A stretch of DNA of 64,000 bases from Parastagonospora avenae f. sp. tritici 18332-5 (taxonomy: Eukaryota; Ascomycota; Dothideomycetes; Pleosporales; Phaeosphaeriaceae), in contig JAFJTR010000001.1 in assembly GCA_022559985.1 (NCBI GenBank), positions 62,001-126,000 of the forward strand, in the 5' to 3' direction. Numbering within the stretch: the stretch's first letter is position 1; the number at the start of each line of letters is the position of its first letter. The notes under the pieces are model-generated. The model had not been told where the DNA came from, ran no database searches, and worked only from the letters and a program-made list of their open reading frames with translations. Both the position numbers and the translations under genes were made by a program. This document shows, piece by piece, positions 1 through 11,460 of this stretch.

Positions 1-376
1 GAATGGTCTTGGACAGCCCTACCGGGGTTTTGTCATTGCAAGCGCCGAGGGACCCCACGGCCGCATGCGAACCTAGTAGCAGAAGCACTCGATGCCAATG
101 ACATAGCAGCCGCTCCCGCTCCACCTCACCATGCATGAGACGTGCTAGACGTGCAAAAAGCTGTGCCTCTCTCTCCTCTGCCACCGCCAGGCCTACGAAA
201 CCACGCCCGTCGCCTTGCCCCTATGAGACTGCTCAGCGCCGCGACGTCACGCCTCACCAACCCCACCGTCACACGACCGACGCTCCTTGTATCGCCATTG
301 CTGCACCCTCAGCGGTGATTTTACATCCGACGCCCCCTCCTACTTCAGTCGCATCGAGCCGCGGACACGACGCATC
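1..376. other. Upstream region of SIT4
   Basis: No gene is supported here. The stretch precedes the SIT4 start codon and probably holds its promoter and 5' leader. The open frames seen in it lack family resemblance and overlap the real start region. Confidence 0.5.
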
Positions 377-1753
377 ATGGCACCCAAGGAGAGCGATGTC
401 CCGCAGCCAGGACCAGCCCGTCTGTCCAAGGGTGCGGGACCCGACGAGTGGCTGGAGCAGGCAAAGACTTGCAAGTACCTGCCAGAGGCTGATATGAAGC
501 GACTGTGTGAGATTGTTAAGGAGTGTCTCATGGAAGAATCGAACATCCAGCCCGTGCGGACTCCAGTCACCGTGTGCGGCGACATTCATGGCCAGTTCTA
601 CGACCTCCTCGAGCTCTTCCGAGTCGCTGGAGGCATGCCCAACGACACTCCCGCTGCACCCATAGCTCCTCCCGTCACATTGCCAAGCACAATCAACCCC
701 GCAGACCTCGAGCCGCCAACTGCCATTACAGATCCGCGCGTCAAGCGCAAGATGAAGAGAAGGTTCCAGCGAGATCCCAACTACACTGGCCCTGTCAGTC
801 CACCGGGTGGCGACGGCGAGGACGAGGATGGTGACGAGGAAGAGGAGGAGCGGGGTCGCAGTCGAAGTGTACATGACAGGCGGAGTATGGGCTCGGCCTC
901 AGACGCCGATTCGACGCGTAACACAGTTGTTGGCAATGGCCAACAGAACTTCATTTTCCTTGGTGACTTTGTAGACCGGGGCTACTTCAGCTTGGAGACT
1001 TTTACCCTGCTCATGTGCTTGAAAGCAAAGTAAGTCGGCTAGCACACCACTGATTATGGTGGAATTGACTTTCCCAGGTTCCCCGACCGCGTAACTCTAG
1101 TCCGCGGAAACCACGAGTCTCGGCAAATCACTCAGGTGTACGGCTTCTACGAAGAGTGTCAGACAAAGTACGGCAATGCTTCGGTATGGAAGGCCTGCTG
1201 TCAAGTCTTTGATTTCCTCGCACTGGCTGCCATCGTTGACGGAAAGGTCCTTTGCGTCCACGGAGGTCTCAGTCCAGAGATTCGCACATTAGACCAGATT
1301 CGCGTTGTTGCACGAGCACAGGAGATTCCACACGAAGGTGCATTCTGCGATCTGGTATGGAGTGACCCTGAAGATGTGGATACTTGGGCCGTATCACCAC
1401 GAGGTGCTGGATGGCTGTTTGGAGATAAGGTCTCTTCTGAAGTATGTTGCCCCCAATGCTTACCATGTCTGATCAAACGACTGACCGCATTCTAGTTCAA
1501 CCACGTCAATGGCCTGCAACTCATCGCCCGTGCCCATCAATTGGTCAATGAAGGCTACAAGTACCATTTCAAGGATAAAGATGTCGTAACTGTCTGGTCG
1601 GCGCCTAACTACTGTTACCGCTGCGGAAACGTAGCGTCCATTATGAACTTGGGCGAGGACCTAAAGCCAGAGTTTCAGATCTTCTCGGCGGTGCCGGATC
1701 ATCGACGAGCAGTGCCTGCGGGTAGAGGCGGACGCGGAGAATACTTCCTATAG
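377..1753 (+). CDS. SIT4: Ser/Thr protein phosphatase, SIT4/PP6 catalytic subunit
   Basis: Catalytic subunit of a type-2A-like phosphatase that removes phosphate from Ser/Thr residues. In the family, Sit4/PP6 works with SAP subunits in TOR and cell-cycle control. Three exons (377-1029, 1078-1441, 1496-1753) with GT-AG introns of 48 and 54 nt give 424 residues. The metallophosphatase signatures GDIHGQ (about 68-73), GDFVDRG (about 196) and GNHE are intact. The text DLVWSDPEDVDTWAVSPRG and the C-terminal YFL fit PP6 better than PP4 or PPG. A hydrophilic, acidic insert of roughly 100 residues (about 89-190, with an EDEDGDEEEEERGRSRS-type stretch) separates the first two motifs. I recall a similar insert in Aspergillus SitA, so it is probably a filamentous-fungal trait. 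The ATG at 377 starts MAPKESD; an upstream in-frame TTG is not needed. Confidence 0.93.
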
Positions 1754-2143
1754 GAGGGAATCTACCCACAACGAATTGGACACCAGCGAATGCTGATGAG
1801 TTGGCCCAGGTTGATCAACTCGACATTTCAGCCCATGCATCGCGCTTCGCGAGCAACGATGTTGTGGCAGATGCGGCAGGCCAGGATGTGGACAGCCAAA
1901 GTAGATGGTCATTGAGAACCGGTGAGGATTAAGTGCATATGCTGGAAGATGCACTTTTACGAAGACGATGGAACGAATACCCAGGACTGCCATAGATGCG
2001 ATGATCACTTTGTACAGTACTCGCTCGTATATAGCATCACACGAAGGACTTGCTCAGAAATCATGCCTCGCTTATGCGACCCTCGTGTCTTTGGTCTTAC
2101 ATTTATTGATATCGTCTAATGTGCCGTGCTTCATCACCGCGCC
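1754..2143. other. Convergent 3' intergenic region
   Basis: Space between the 3' ends of SIT4 and DPP3, which converge. Only 3' UTR or terminator sequence is expected. I see no coding signal. Confidence 0.5.
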
Positions 2144-4302
2144 TCAAACGTACTCTCTCTCCACGTAACTCTGGATCATACCCGCATTGTCGGCATCGTA
2201 CTCCTTGAGATTTACCTTGCCATCCTTCTCCACTGTATTCGCCTGCACGAACACCTTTCTCGGCGTCTTCTTCTTCAGCACCGCCGGCCGGACATAGTTC
2301 TCGTAGAAGGGCTCAACGTCCGTCACATCGTCGTACATTTTCTTCGCTGCCGCAAAATTCGCCGTCGCCTTGTAGATGTGAAGTTTCTGCAAATAGTCGT
2401 CGACGGCCGGGCGTCCGAGATCCAAGATGCGAGAGCGCTCGAGGCGGATGGTGAGGTCTGAGAGATCATCTTTTTCCCACTCGAGCTGGCAGAATTCGAC
2501 ACCTGCATTCAAGAACGTTCGCAGAATGGAGAATCGGGCTTGCATGTGCGCCTGTCCCCACTTCCTGCTCTTCGGGTCCCAGAACTCAAGGGCTGCAACA
2601 CCTGCACGCGCCATTTGTAGGTATGCAGTGAACAGTACGTCACCAGCCTCCGAGTTCATGTCTACGGTGCCGTCGCCGAAACCAAAGAGCTTCAGGATTG
2701 GGAATTCGCAAGACAGCGCCATCGCCACGCACTCAGCGCGGCACTCTTCATAGGATGCGGCGAGAGACCCAAATACGCTGCCCCAAGTTTGACCGGGCTT
2801 ATACCATGATTCGATTGGCTTGCCAGTCAATGGCGAAATGGGCTTGTTATTAAAGTCGAAGTTGTATTCGCCTGCCGAGGTTTCTTGTAGCAACTTTCCA
2901 CATCCATGGCCGAGCAGTTCGTGTAGGCCGACTTGGACTTCGAAAGCAGGGTCGCGGTACTTTTGATATGTTGCTAGGTCCGCCTCTTTGATGAAAGGAA
3001 TCTGCTCGTTGGGCGCTTTAGCACTCAAGATGTTGCCCAGAGACACGTTCTTGAAGCCAAAGTTTTGCCGTATATCGTCGTAGTTTGGGATGTTAATACC
3101 GGCAGGGATCCCACTGCCAGCAAATGTCAAGACCTCAAGCGAGGTGAAGTCTGGGCTCAGGAACTTGTCTTTCTCAAAGGATGCGTCCCACGGGAGCAGC
3201 GGAATGTATTGTGGTGCTGTCGAGACGAGCTTGCCGAATGCTTGGGTACGCTCCTTGTTGACCATGGCCACAAAGCCTTCCCACTCGCCGCGAATGCCGT
3301 GTGGATCGCGGTAAGTCTCGATGAAGCCGATGTCTGACTCGACCTGTGGTCCCTTATCCAACACCCAAGCTTTTTGACTCCGCTTAAACGCTTGCAAAGA
3401 GCCGGTCCTAAAGCTCTTGGAGTATTCCTCCATCATCTCGCGCTCGTTGTCGTTCGCTGCATATTTCTTCGCCTCTTCGATGTGACGTGCGATGATTTCC
3501 ATCTCATGAGAGTAGTCACCAAAGACGAGCTTGACTTTCTTGCCATCGTCGAGTGTCCATTCGCTGTCCTTCAGGTCTCGGTCTTCTGGCGATGGAGAGG
3601 TTGACGCCGAGGCAATAAGAACAGCAAAGCCATCGCCCGTCTTGCTTATTCTTGTGTTCTCCGGTAGTAGGCCTTTGCTTTCGAGAAAGTCGCTGACGCC
3701 AGCAATCTCTTCCTTGGTAATGTCGGGGCTGTCGGGGTAGTAGGTAGAGACGTGGCCGGCGCTGGGGTAACCCAGATGCAGCTTCCCTAGATCATCACCA
3801 GCGTAGATGGAGTCTTTGAACGTCTCGTAGATTCCCAGAGTCTCCTTGGAAACGGTCGCAAGCGCCTTGAACTGGCGGGGCTCCAGGCGTGGCACGAATT
3901 TGGAATCGCCAAAAGACTTGTAGTTGCCGAGGTTACCAAGGAATTGAGCAGCATAGTTTAGGTATGCGTCAGTCTCTTCCTGCGATAGGCCAACTTCCTT
4001 GGCCAGAGTAGTGTAGTCGCCCTGGCAGTGCTTGTGTAACGCGATGATGAAGTCGTAGATGTGCTCCGACTCGGCTGAGCATTGCCGCAGGACGATACGC
4101 GTGCCCGCAAAACAGGCTCTGGGTATATTTAGTGATGTTCTGGAAGAACTAATTGGGTGCCTTACACCGAAATATGGTGAGCATAGAGCTTCTCCTTGTC
4201 TGAGAGCGCCTCGAAGTGGGGCTTAATGGCAAGTGGAACGATGGTGGGCGGGCTGTCGGCTAAGTACTGCTTGAGCGCTTCCGAGTCTATGCTGGCAGAC
4301 AT
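2144..4302 (-). CDS. DPP3: Dipeptidyl peptidase III (zinc metallopeptidase M49)
   Basis: Removes dipeptides from the N-termini of short peptides, mainly in the cytosol. Two exons are joined: 4166-4302 and 2144-4118, with a 47-nt intron at 4119-4165, giving 703 residues, close to the usual length of about 710. The family zinc motif HELLGH lies at about 445-450, and the second ligand motif EECRAE at about 503-508. The chosen start gives MSASIDSEAL. The frame stays open upstream to another ATG at 4518. That would add 72 residues rich in Arg and Ser with a single acidic residue, like a mitochondrial presequence, and it overlaps the divergent F-box start codon at 4517. Both starts may be used. Everything after the intron matches the family with no breaks. 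Confidence 0.92.
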
Positions 4303-4516
4303 GTTGGACTTGTTGGATGAGGAACGGGATGTCTGAGTGCGAAATAGCTGAAGCCTTGAGCACTGGAGTTGTGGCAGCGGTGACGACAGCTCAGGGCAGG
4401 CGCGTCCGCGTCGATACCGGTAGTGCGGGGAACTGCTCGCCACACCCCGCCAGAGCACGCCTGCATGCGAGCGCGTCCCAAACACTCTGGCGCTGATACG
4501 CGCGACCTGGAACACC

Positions 4517-6016
4517 ATGGAGAGCTTGCCCGCAGAACTGCTCCTGCGCGTTGTTGAGTACGTCAATCACGATGATCCCTGGAAACGCCCGTCTAAGCAC
4601 CTTGCCCGCTTTTGTCAGGCGAGCCGGACGCTACATCGCATTGGCACGCCCGTATTATACGCACATATCAAGCAACCAAGTCACGTCTTCGGTAGCTTGC
4701 TGGGAACCCTATGGAGAAATCCAGCACTACGACAACACATCATCAAACTTCAAGACATGCACCTGGACGAGGACGGGAAGGAAATCCCCTACAAAACCAC
4801 CTCAGGACGCCCCAGTGACGCTAAGCTACTGATCGAGGGTCTAAGTGAAGAGCTCGGAATGGATCCAAAAGACTTGTCTACTCGCTACAACAAAGGCGAG
4901 TATATCTGGTCAACCATGTGTGCGCTCCTCGCGCCGCGGTTGAAACATGCTGAGATCGTCCTACACCACCAGCTTCTAGTTGAACCCAGTCTATTGCTTG
5001 AGCATGTTGCCCGGCATAATTTGGTTGAGCCCGACAGTAGCATTCAAGTGTTTCACGGATTACTTTCCTTGCGCGTCAAGCCTCGCTCGCAACTTCAACA
5101 TGTTGACGAAACTTACGCTTTCCCGCTAGTCCTACTTCCGAGACTACAAGCCCTTTGCTTAGGTGGCTGGAATGCCCGGCGGAGGCTATTCTTTCCTGAT
5201 GCCCATGTAGGGCTCATTGCAGGTCAACCTTTGACCTGGCCTACAAGAATTTCGCGCATTTCAACATTAGCTTTGCGCAATATCGACCTTCAAGTGCCCG
5301 TATGCGCTACGATACGGGCATGCAAGGAGCTAGTCAAGTTCGAAAGCATTGTGTGTAGTCTAGATACTGGAGATTGGTATACCTGTCTCGCAGGTGCATT
5401 ACAAGAACACCGCAACACTCTTCGTGAGATCCATATCGGAGAGGGAAACGATGACGATGCACTGAGCGAGGCTGCACGATCAGAAAGGCTGCATTCTTTA
5501 GAACTAATGCCATGCTTGAGTCGGCTACGGATCCCTTGGCATATACTTCATGGGCACGGCGCGTCAGCAAGCTTGAGTGAGACACTTCCTCCAAATTTGG
5601 AAGAGCTAATCATCGAGCTACGCTGCATTCCAAATCAGGAGATAGAGGCAGTGTTCATCGACCTCTACCAACACTGTTTTGAGGAGCGCTTTGCCGCCCT
5701 TCAAGACATTCATCTGTTTTGGCAACTCAACAAAACTCCTTTCAACATTGATTTCGATGTGACCAAAGTCAGAGACTTGTTTAACTCAACCCACATACAA
5801 TTCAACGTCACGTTCTTTTGCAGGGACACTATGAGTAAGTCACGATGTCACTGCGATTACTCAATGATGACACTGATATACAGAAGGACCAGCACCCAAC
5901 GTCTTGCATCGATACAAGCAAGTGTTTACAGCTTACGTGAGATACGAAAAGAAGTTTTTTGGTCGCAACACGCGGAGCCTTCCGACCCATTTTTTGCAGG
6001 CTTCGACGCAGTATAG
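4517..6016 (+). CDS. F-box-like protein
   Basis: The N-terminus ESLPAELLLRVVEYV resembles an F-box helix. The rest (499 residues in one frame) resembles the leucine-rich, poorly conserved tails of fungal F-box proteins, so a role as an SCF ubiquitin-ligase substrate adaptor is inferred. The gene is divergent from DPP3. A possible 49-nt intron (5835-5883, GTAAGT to CAG) lies near the 3' end. Splicing it would shift the frame and end the protein soon after in a different short tail, so the last 60 residues are uncertain. There is no clear branch site at the usual distance, and I therefore prefer the unspliced reading. Confidence 0.7.
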   Translation: MESLPAELLLRVVEYVNHDDPWKRPSKHLARFCQASRTLHRIGTPVLYAHIKQPSHVFGSLLGTLWRNPALRQHIIKLQDMHLDEDGKEIPYKTTSGRPSDAKLLIEGLSEELGMDPKDLSTRYNKGEYIWSTMCALLAPRLKHAEIVLHHQLLVEPSLLLEHVARHNLVEPDSSIQVFHGLLSLRVKPRSQLQHVDETYAFPLVLLPRLQALCLGGWNARRRLFFPDAHVGLIAGQPLTWPTRISRISTLALRNIDLQVPVCATIRACKELVKFESIVCSLDTGDWYTCLAGALQEHRNTLREIHIGEGNDDDALSEAARSERLHSLELMPCLSRLRIPWHILHGHGASASLSETLPPNLEELIIELRCIPNQEIEAVFIDLYQHCFEERFAALQDIHLFWQLNKTPFNIDFDVTKVRDLFNSTHIQFNVTFFCRDTMSKSRCHCDYSMMTLIYRRTSTQRLASIQASVYSLREIRKEVFWSQHAEPSDPFFAGFDAV

Positions 6017-6199
6017 ACCCCCACATGAGCATGAAGAGCTCTTGGGTACACCCGAGTGGTAGTCAAATATGGCCATCACTGAGCATCTGACGGATATCAG
6101 TTGATTGTTGCAAAGATCACTGATATTACATACTAAATGTTACAATATATTAGCTCTCATTAGAATTACTCGCAAACACTCGCAACTTTTGTCTCCGCG

Positions 6200-7432
6200 C
6201 TACCTTCGTTGATCGGTCGTCAATTCGTATCCTTCTTTGCTCTTCGTCACAGATGTAGCTCTCCTCTTCCGCCAAAAGAACCATGCAATAGCAGTAAGAA
6301 GCGCAACACCCAGAATGACGCCGATAGCAATTCCTGCCTTCGCGCCCGCGGACAGACCATCGTCTTCCTCGCCATCAACACCATAGGACACAATCTCCGG
6401 TGTCCCAAGTTGCTTGACATCATCAATCTTGCACACATTACCGCAAGTCTTCCTTCCCCTCTTCTCCACAACATCTCTCTTGTCCGCCTTTTGAGAACCT
6501 GTGTATGGTCCAGAAGTGTTAAATGTCATTTCAATCCACTGTATTTGGAACTCGGCGTGATCTCCGACAGTCATATTGCCACTCCATTCGCCGCCATCAC
6601 CCCACATGTTGAGCACCAGATAGCTCGGCTTGCGTGGCACACTGTATGTGTTCGCGGCAACTTGCTTGTCGTTGAGATACCAGAAGCTGTCCTTGGGCAA
6701 CCAATCGATACGATGGGTCTGCCACTCGTCCCAAGGCGCAAGGTTTGTCGGCCCAGTCGATGCAGCGGCAATCTCGTTGCCACTCTTGTCAACGGACGGC
6801 TGGTTGGTGTAGCGGGTTTGGTCCTTGGGATCGCGCGTGAGAATCTCAATGTCCGATTCGTTGGAGTCGTCGTAGAAAGTGAAGAAGCCTGCTACGGCGC
6901 CAGGGTCGCCGACAACACGACCATGCATGCGCATGGATACGTGCATCAGGTTCTTTTGCTGGTTCTCGATTTCACCAGCGGTTTGGTGGTCATCGTGTCG
7001 AGAGGTTCGAAGTGTGAGGAACGTGCTGTTGTCTTCTTCGCCCATGTAGATGTTTGCGTAGGAATTCGTCAGAGGCACTGGGAAGTCATCGGTTGCAGCT
7101 TTGCTCCAGTTCTGAATACCCCAGTCTGCTATCCAATTGTCGCTGTTGAAAATCGAGGGTTGCCATGTTGAAAGCGCGGATGCGTTTTGCGTGTCGTTAA
7201 TCAGCGGTGGTGCGGTATCGAAGCCACCCGCAAGGTTCCGGAAGTCGTAGAATCGGTAGTATTGGAAGTACTGCGGTGTATCTGAATTACCGCCTGTGGA
7301 AACGACATAGCAGCTACAGTTTCCATTATTATCTTTTGGTGTCTCAGAGTTACTGGAGACATAAGAGTCGGCGGCCAAGATGGGTGTGAAGAGGGCCGCA
7401 ATAGGCAATAGCAGAGCTGGTAGGTATGACAT
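6200..7432 (-). CDS. Secreted GH16-family glycosidase with C-terminal membrane anchor
   Basis: Predicted cell-surface glycoside hydrolase of family 16 (beta-glucan or transglycosylase type) in one exon of 410 residues. The start at 7432 gives a clean signal peptide (SYLPALLLPIAALFTPILA). An in-frame alternative start farther upstream would put a charged stretch in front of it. The family catalytic motif appears as ESDIE at about 192-196, both Glu and the Asp being present. Several NxS/T sites are visible. After a Lys/Arg-rich linker there is a transmembrane helix at about 364-388 (IAIGVILGVALLTAIAWFFW) and a short basic cytoplasmic tail, so it is a type I membrane protein and not GPI-anchored. 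The exact substrate cannot be told from sequence. Confidence 0.85.
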   Translation of the reverse strand: MSYLPALLLPIAALFTPILAADSYVSSNSETPKDNNGNCSCYVVSTGGNSDTPQYFQYYRFYDFRNLAGGFDTAPPLINDTQNASALSTWQPSIFNSDNWIADWGIQNWSKAATDDFPVPLTNSYANIYMGEEDNSTFLTLRTSRHDDHQTAGEIENQQKNLMHVSMRMHGRVVGDPGAVAGFFTFYDDSNESDIEILTRDPKDQTRYTNQPSVDKSGNEIAAASTGPTNLAPWDEWQTHRIDWLPKDSFWYLNDKQVAANTYSVPRKPSYLVLNMWGDGGEWSGNMTVGDHAEFQIQWIEMTFNTSGPYTGSQKADKRDVVEKRGRKTCGNVCKIDDVKQLGTPEIVSYGVDGEEDDGLSAGAKAGIAIGVILGVALLTAIAWFFWRKRRATSVTKSKEGYELTTDQRR

Positions 7433-9782
7433 CGTGCAGTCGTCAGGTTTTGTCCTGAACTCTGTTACGATATGCAAGGCAGTATCCACAGATAGAAGAA
7501 CCTTGAATGAAAAGAATATTCGACAAAGGACAAAGAAGCGAAGGTGACGAAGAATCAGACAAAGAAAGCGAAGGTCTGCAGACCAGGAAACTCGGGGGTC
7601 ACTAAGCTCAATATACCTACCCCTACCAGCACGCCACGACTCCGCTCGCTCCGCTTATACGGCAATGGCGCATGCAAGCGCGTACCTGTTTCTCGCGCGG
7701 AAACTTCCTCTAGCTCTGCATGCGCTGAGGTTGTTTCAACTCATTTCATGTTTCCTTTAAACAGGCTGTCCAGGCTCAGCCACAAATATTCGAGACTTTT
7801 TGCAGATCAACACCCCTGGTTTAGCCGCTTTGAGGTGGGGCATCAAGCCACGAACCGGATCGCTCGGCGCATCGCCAAAGAGCGCATTTTTCGTTATGTT
7901 CTTTGATGGGGAGCCATAGTTGAACTCGGCCGGAAATTTCAAGTGCGGGACGGAACCACACTGCCTTTCGGGGCAATCCCAGACCATGGTATACTATTCA
8001 AGATCGGAGCTCCGTGAAGCTTTGCAAGGCTGGTTCAATAATGGAAGGGCTTCGGGAGACGACAGGGGCTCGGTACCATCCACTACAGACACGCGGGCCG
8101 AGGCACTAGCGATGCACGGAGACGAAAATAGCTTTTATTGATTCCCTGGACTACACGCCAGTGACACCACAGTGGGCTCTTACGGGTTGATGACAACGAC
8201 GTTGAGGTTTGTCATGCAAATTAAATACCTGGACGTGCTGATGCCTCCAAAGAAATGTATTCCTTGAATGATGGTCACCTAGATTATATCCATGCCCCTT
8301 CTTTCAACCACCCAGCGACTTCGGATGATCAACACGGCTTGTCAACATCAGTAAACCAACATGTTAGGGCACTTTGCTGGTAAATTTGAGCCAGATTAAG
8401 ATGCGGTATCTGTTCGATTCAATTGTAGACTAAATCAGATAGTCATGCAACAGCATAAGCGCGACACCAGAAATCCTCAGTCGAATCCTTTAATTGAGTG
8501 GCCCGTCATGATATGGCTTCCGAGGTCATCAATAAGGCATCCCTACCTCTGCTGCATACGATGTCATGGGGTTGTACACTACAGATTGCTACTGTATAAG
8601 GACATCACGTTCGCCAACCACAAAGAAATCATATCTGTACTTCTTTGCATGGTTTTGGAGCGCAAAAGTCTGGCCACGCATGCTATTTCCTTCACTGTCA
8701 ACAAAGGAACTTGGATCTTTGAGTTTAAAATAGCGAGGTTGAACGGATACCTAAGTATTCATTGGTGTGTCTGTGGAAGATCTAAGACTTACGTCGCTAC
8801 ATCTGTGGGAGCTTGCATTCAAAGCATTATGTACAAGTTTCAGATAGGGGGCTCTGACTAGCCACCGCTCTCAATCTTTGCATCCTCAACCTGTGTCAAT
8901 GGACTCTGAGCAAGAGCTGTTCAAGCACCCTGAGAGACCTGTCACGCTGAACGCTATTCGCAGCATGCCTACTCTTGGACTTTACCTAAGCATGGAAGCC
9001 GAACGATCACATTGGCTGGATGACACTGCGTACTGCCCAAGTGTTTCGTGTATCATTCTGTACGGTCATGACGCCAATGGAGCCAAACCAGAGAAGATTG
9101 CTAGGCGTTCGGTGGTAGTGTGAAGGAAGGGATTGATGATGTTACGAAGAGTAATTCATTGAGCAAAATTGCATGATGGAGACTTCAGCTATGATTTGCC
9201 ACATTAAGAACCAGTAAAGAGGAGTGGACGCGGCACTGATCCATTCAGCTCTTTGTAGAAACAGGTGTGATATCGGGACTGTATGTTCGTGAGCAGCAAT
9301 AACAAGATAAGACACAGAGACCAAAAGCCAATACTGCAAGCACTCAAGTAATATTCACGATTTGCATTCGTTTTAACATTTTCCATCCAACGCATGCAAG
9401 ATGTGCATGTTCGGATACTAAAAAAGGGTATCATAAGGCTTTAAACAAACCCGCCCGAGTTATGCACAGCCCACACTCATCTCTCCGTATCGAGAAGAGG
9501 GTAGCGTCTCGTGTCGGTAATTCCAATGCGTCCAGAGTGCCCCTCATTCAACGCCTGCTGTGTGCCGAGTATATGTATAAGGGAGGAAGAGAAATAATAA
9601 TAGAAGGGTCGTTGATAAAGCGCTCTGCCCCGCTGCCACTGCCGCATTATGCCAAAAGAAAAAAAAAACTGACGTGGTGCTCTGATATCGAGGTCCTGGA
9701 TGGTAAGGGTAGTCGAAGCACCGTTTTGTTGCTCTGCTTTTCGTCGAAATCAAGAACGCGATCCGCCTGTTCATCGTCGATG
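7433..9782. other. Gene-poor intergenic region
   Basis: About 2.35 kb with only short unrelated open frames on both strands, none with a domain, convincing introns or codon bias. It holds the GH16 promoter at its left end and the MED19 3' flank at its right, including an A-run near 9660. Confidence 0.5.
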
Positions 9783-10985
9783 CTATCTTCGTGCGCCTCC
9801 AACCTCGACTGAATGAGAGGTTCGTTCAAATTGAAGTTTCCGCCTTTTAGCCATGTTCCCTTGTGCGTTATCCTCCCCGCCTGTTGAATCCGCACCAAAG
9901 TCGTCGTTATAGCCCTCACCATATCCTTGGAATGCTGCGTCTGTGTAGTGTCGTTTCGACCCCTGGCGTTCGGGTCTGGACACGCCTCTGCCTGGGGCAG
10001 AGTTCCCTGGGGTAGGCGCGGCGGAACTATGTGGCGTCGGCCGATGCGGTGGTCCATCCTGTGGCTTTGGTTTTACTGCGTCATCTGTGCCTATGTATGT
10101 CCTGTATCGTGTGGTGTCTGCGGCAGGTAGCGGTCCAGGAGCCATGCCCGCGAATGCGCCATCAAGAAGACTGCCGAATTCGGGGTCCAGAGCAGTCTGA
10201 GTAGGGTTGAACGCCTTCTCTATCTCTTTCCCTTGCACCTTTTGGACGTTCCACTCGTGTGCTGGAAAGAACAGTGGTCCCATGAAGACATTCTCCATCT
10301 TCTGTGCCTTTGGCTTTCCGGCGATTTGCATTTGTTTGATATGGCCCTCGTATGATTTCCGGAGTTTGTTGATCTTCTCTCCAGTCACCGGATCTGTCCG
10401 TGCTACCGATCTGGCCAACGACTCCAGGCTGTATAGCCGGAAAAGATTTTGCGAGGGGTGCGGCCTCGACACTTCGCATTTCGACCGGGCGACCATGAAT
10501 AGCTGGTCTCCGCTTACACCCTCCGCGGCTTTTAGTCCTCCTTGTTTCGAGAACTCTATTCGTGTTTGCCGGTCGTGGTTTGTCCGTGTGTGGTGTCCAC
10601 ACCTTGCTGCATCGTCATCGGCACTATCCTCCATCGTCGCATCGCCGTCGCTATCGATATTCGCAGAAGAAAAGGGCCCTGCGGTGCTCGCCGGTGTCGG
10701 AAACGGATGCGGGTTCGTCGCAGAGGTGGTCGACTGTGAGACACCTTGTGACAAGGCCGTGGACGAGGACGGGCTCTTGTCCGAGTGCGCCGCGGCGTTA
10801 CTCATAGCAGGGCCTCCATTGACCTGCGAACTCATCGAGGAATAGGGTGGTGAGGTCGGCGTGCGTGGATGAATGGGCGTCTTTGTATGGCCGCTCGCCT
10901 TGGCGACGACGTCAAAGGGCGGAGAAGCCGGTGAGAATCGTCCTGTCGAATCCAGTCGTTGGCGTTTGGCCGTGTGCTCCGACAT
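9783..10985 (-). CDS. MED19: Mediator complex subunit 19 (Rox3/MED19)
   Basis: Head-module subunit of Mediator, linking transcription factors to RNA polymerase II. Single exon, 400 residues. The N-terminus MSEHTAKRQRLD with a following SPASPPF segment, and the central DPVTGEKINKLRKSYEGH block, are the parts I recognise from filamentous-fungal Rox3 proteins. The tail is Pro/Ser-rich and low-complexity with a basic AKRRKLQF patch. The start at 10985 is the ATG before the conserved KRQRLD. The same frame stays open upstream, but that stretch is GC-rich and looks non-coding. It is divergent from RAD10. Confidence 0.82.
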   Translation of the reverse strand: MSEHTAKRQRLDSTGRFSPASPPFDVVAKASGHTKTPIHPRTPTSPPYSSMSSQVNGGPAMSNAAAHSDKSPSSSTALSQGVSQSTTSATNPHPFPTPASTAGPFSSANIDSDGDATMEDSADDDAARCGHHTRTNHDRQTRIEFSKQGGLKAAEGVSGDQLFMVARSKCEVSRPHPSQNLFRLYSLESLARSVARTDPVTGEKINKLRKSYEGHIKQMQIAGKPKAQKMENVFMGPLFFPAHEWNVQKVQGKEIEKAFNPTQTALDPEFGSLLDGAFAGMAPGPLPAADTTRYRTYIGTDDAVKPKPQDGPPHRPTPHSSAAPTPGNSAPGRGVSRPERQGSKRHYTDAAFQGYGEGYNDDFGADSTGGEDNAQGNMAKRRKLQFERTSHSVEVGGARR

Positions 10986-11460
10986 GAATACTGCACTCTG
11001 TGGTGATGTCACGTACAGGCGAAAGCCCGTGGGCGTGCGGCGGGCGTGCAAAGGTGGGTGAAAGTGCTGGTGGTGAGCGCTTGGCGTCTGTTCCGCGCGG
11101 ATCGACCGCGGCAGAGGAAGTGGGCGGCACTCTAGACGATGCGCATGCGAAAACGGCGGCGGTACTCGCGGGGATGCTGGCGCTGGCGGAGCGGTGCTGG
11201 GTGTGGGCGTGACGGGCGGCGTGGGGTGGGTGGTGACGGCTGGAGAGTGCAGGAGATCGCGAATGGACGAAGCCGTTGTTCCAGTTGTCACGTGCACAGT
11301 CACATGATGTGGACTTGACACTGCGCCAGGCATGTCGGATCGCCTTCTTTGATTAGAACATAGACGTGCACGCCCCAAACAAACGCCACGACAGCGCGGC
11401 CACCACCACAAAGCCCGCGACAGCGCAGCCCCATGCCTGCACTGCTTTCCGGTGGCGAGT
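10986..11460. promoter_or_regulatory. Divergent MED19/RAD10 promoter region
   Basis: The 475 bp between two divergent start codons must contain both promoters. It is GC-rich and no specific element can be named with confidence. Confidence 0.5.

Noticed and set aside
5835..5883. Intron near the 3' end of the F-box gene at 4517-6016
   Set aside because: Donor and acceptor are present, but no branch site is placed well and splicing shortens an otherwise continuous frame; kept only as an alternative.
9647..10057. 136-codon minus-strand frame overlapping the MED19 3' end
   Set aside because: It is a shadow of MED19 in another frame, without its own domain.
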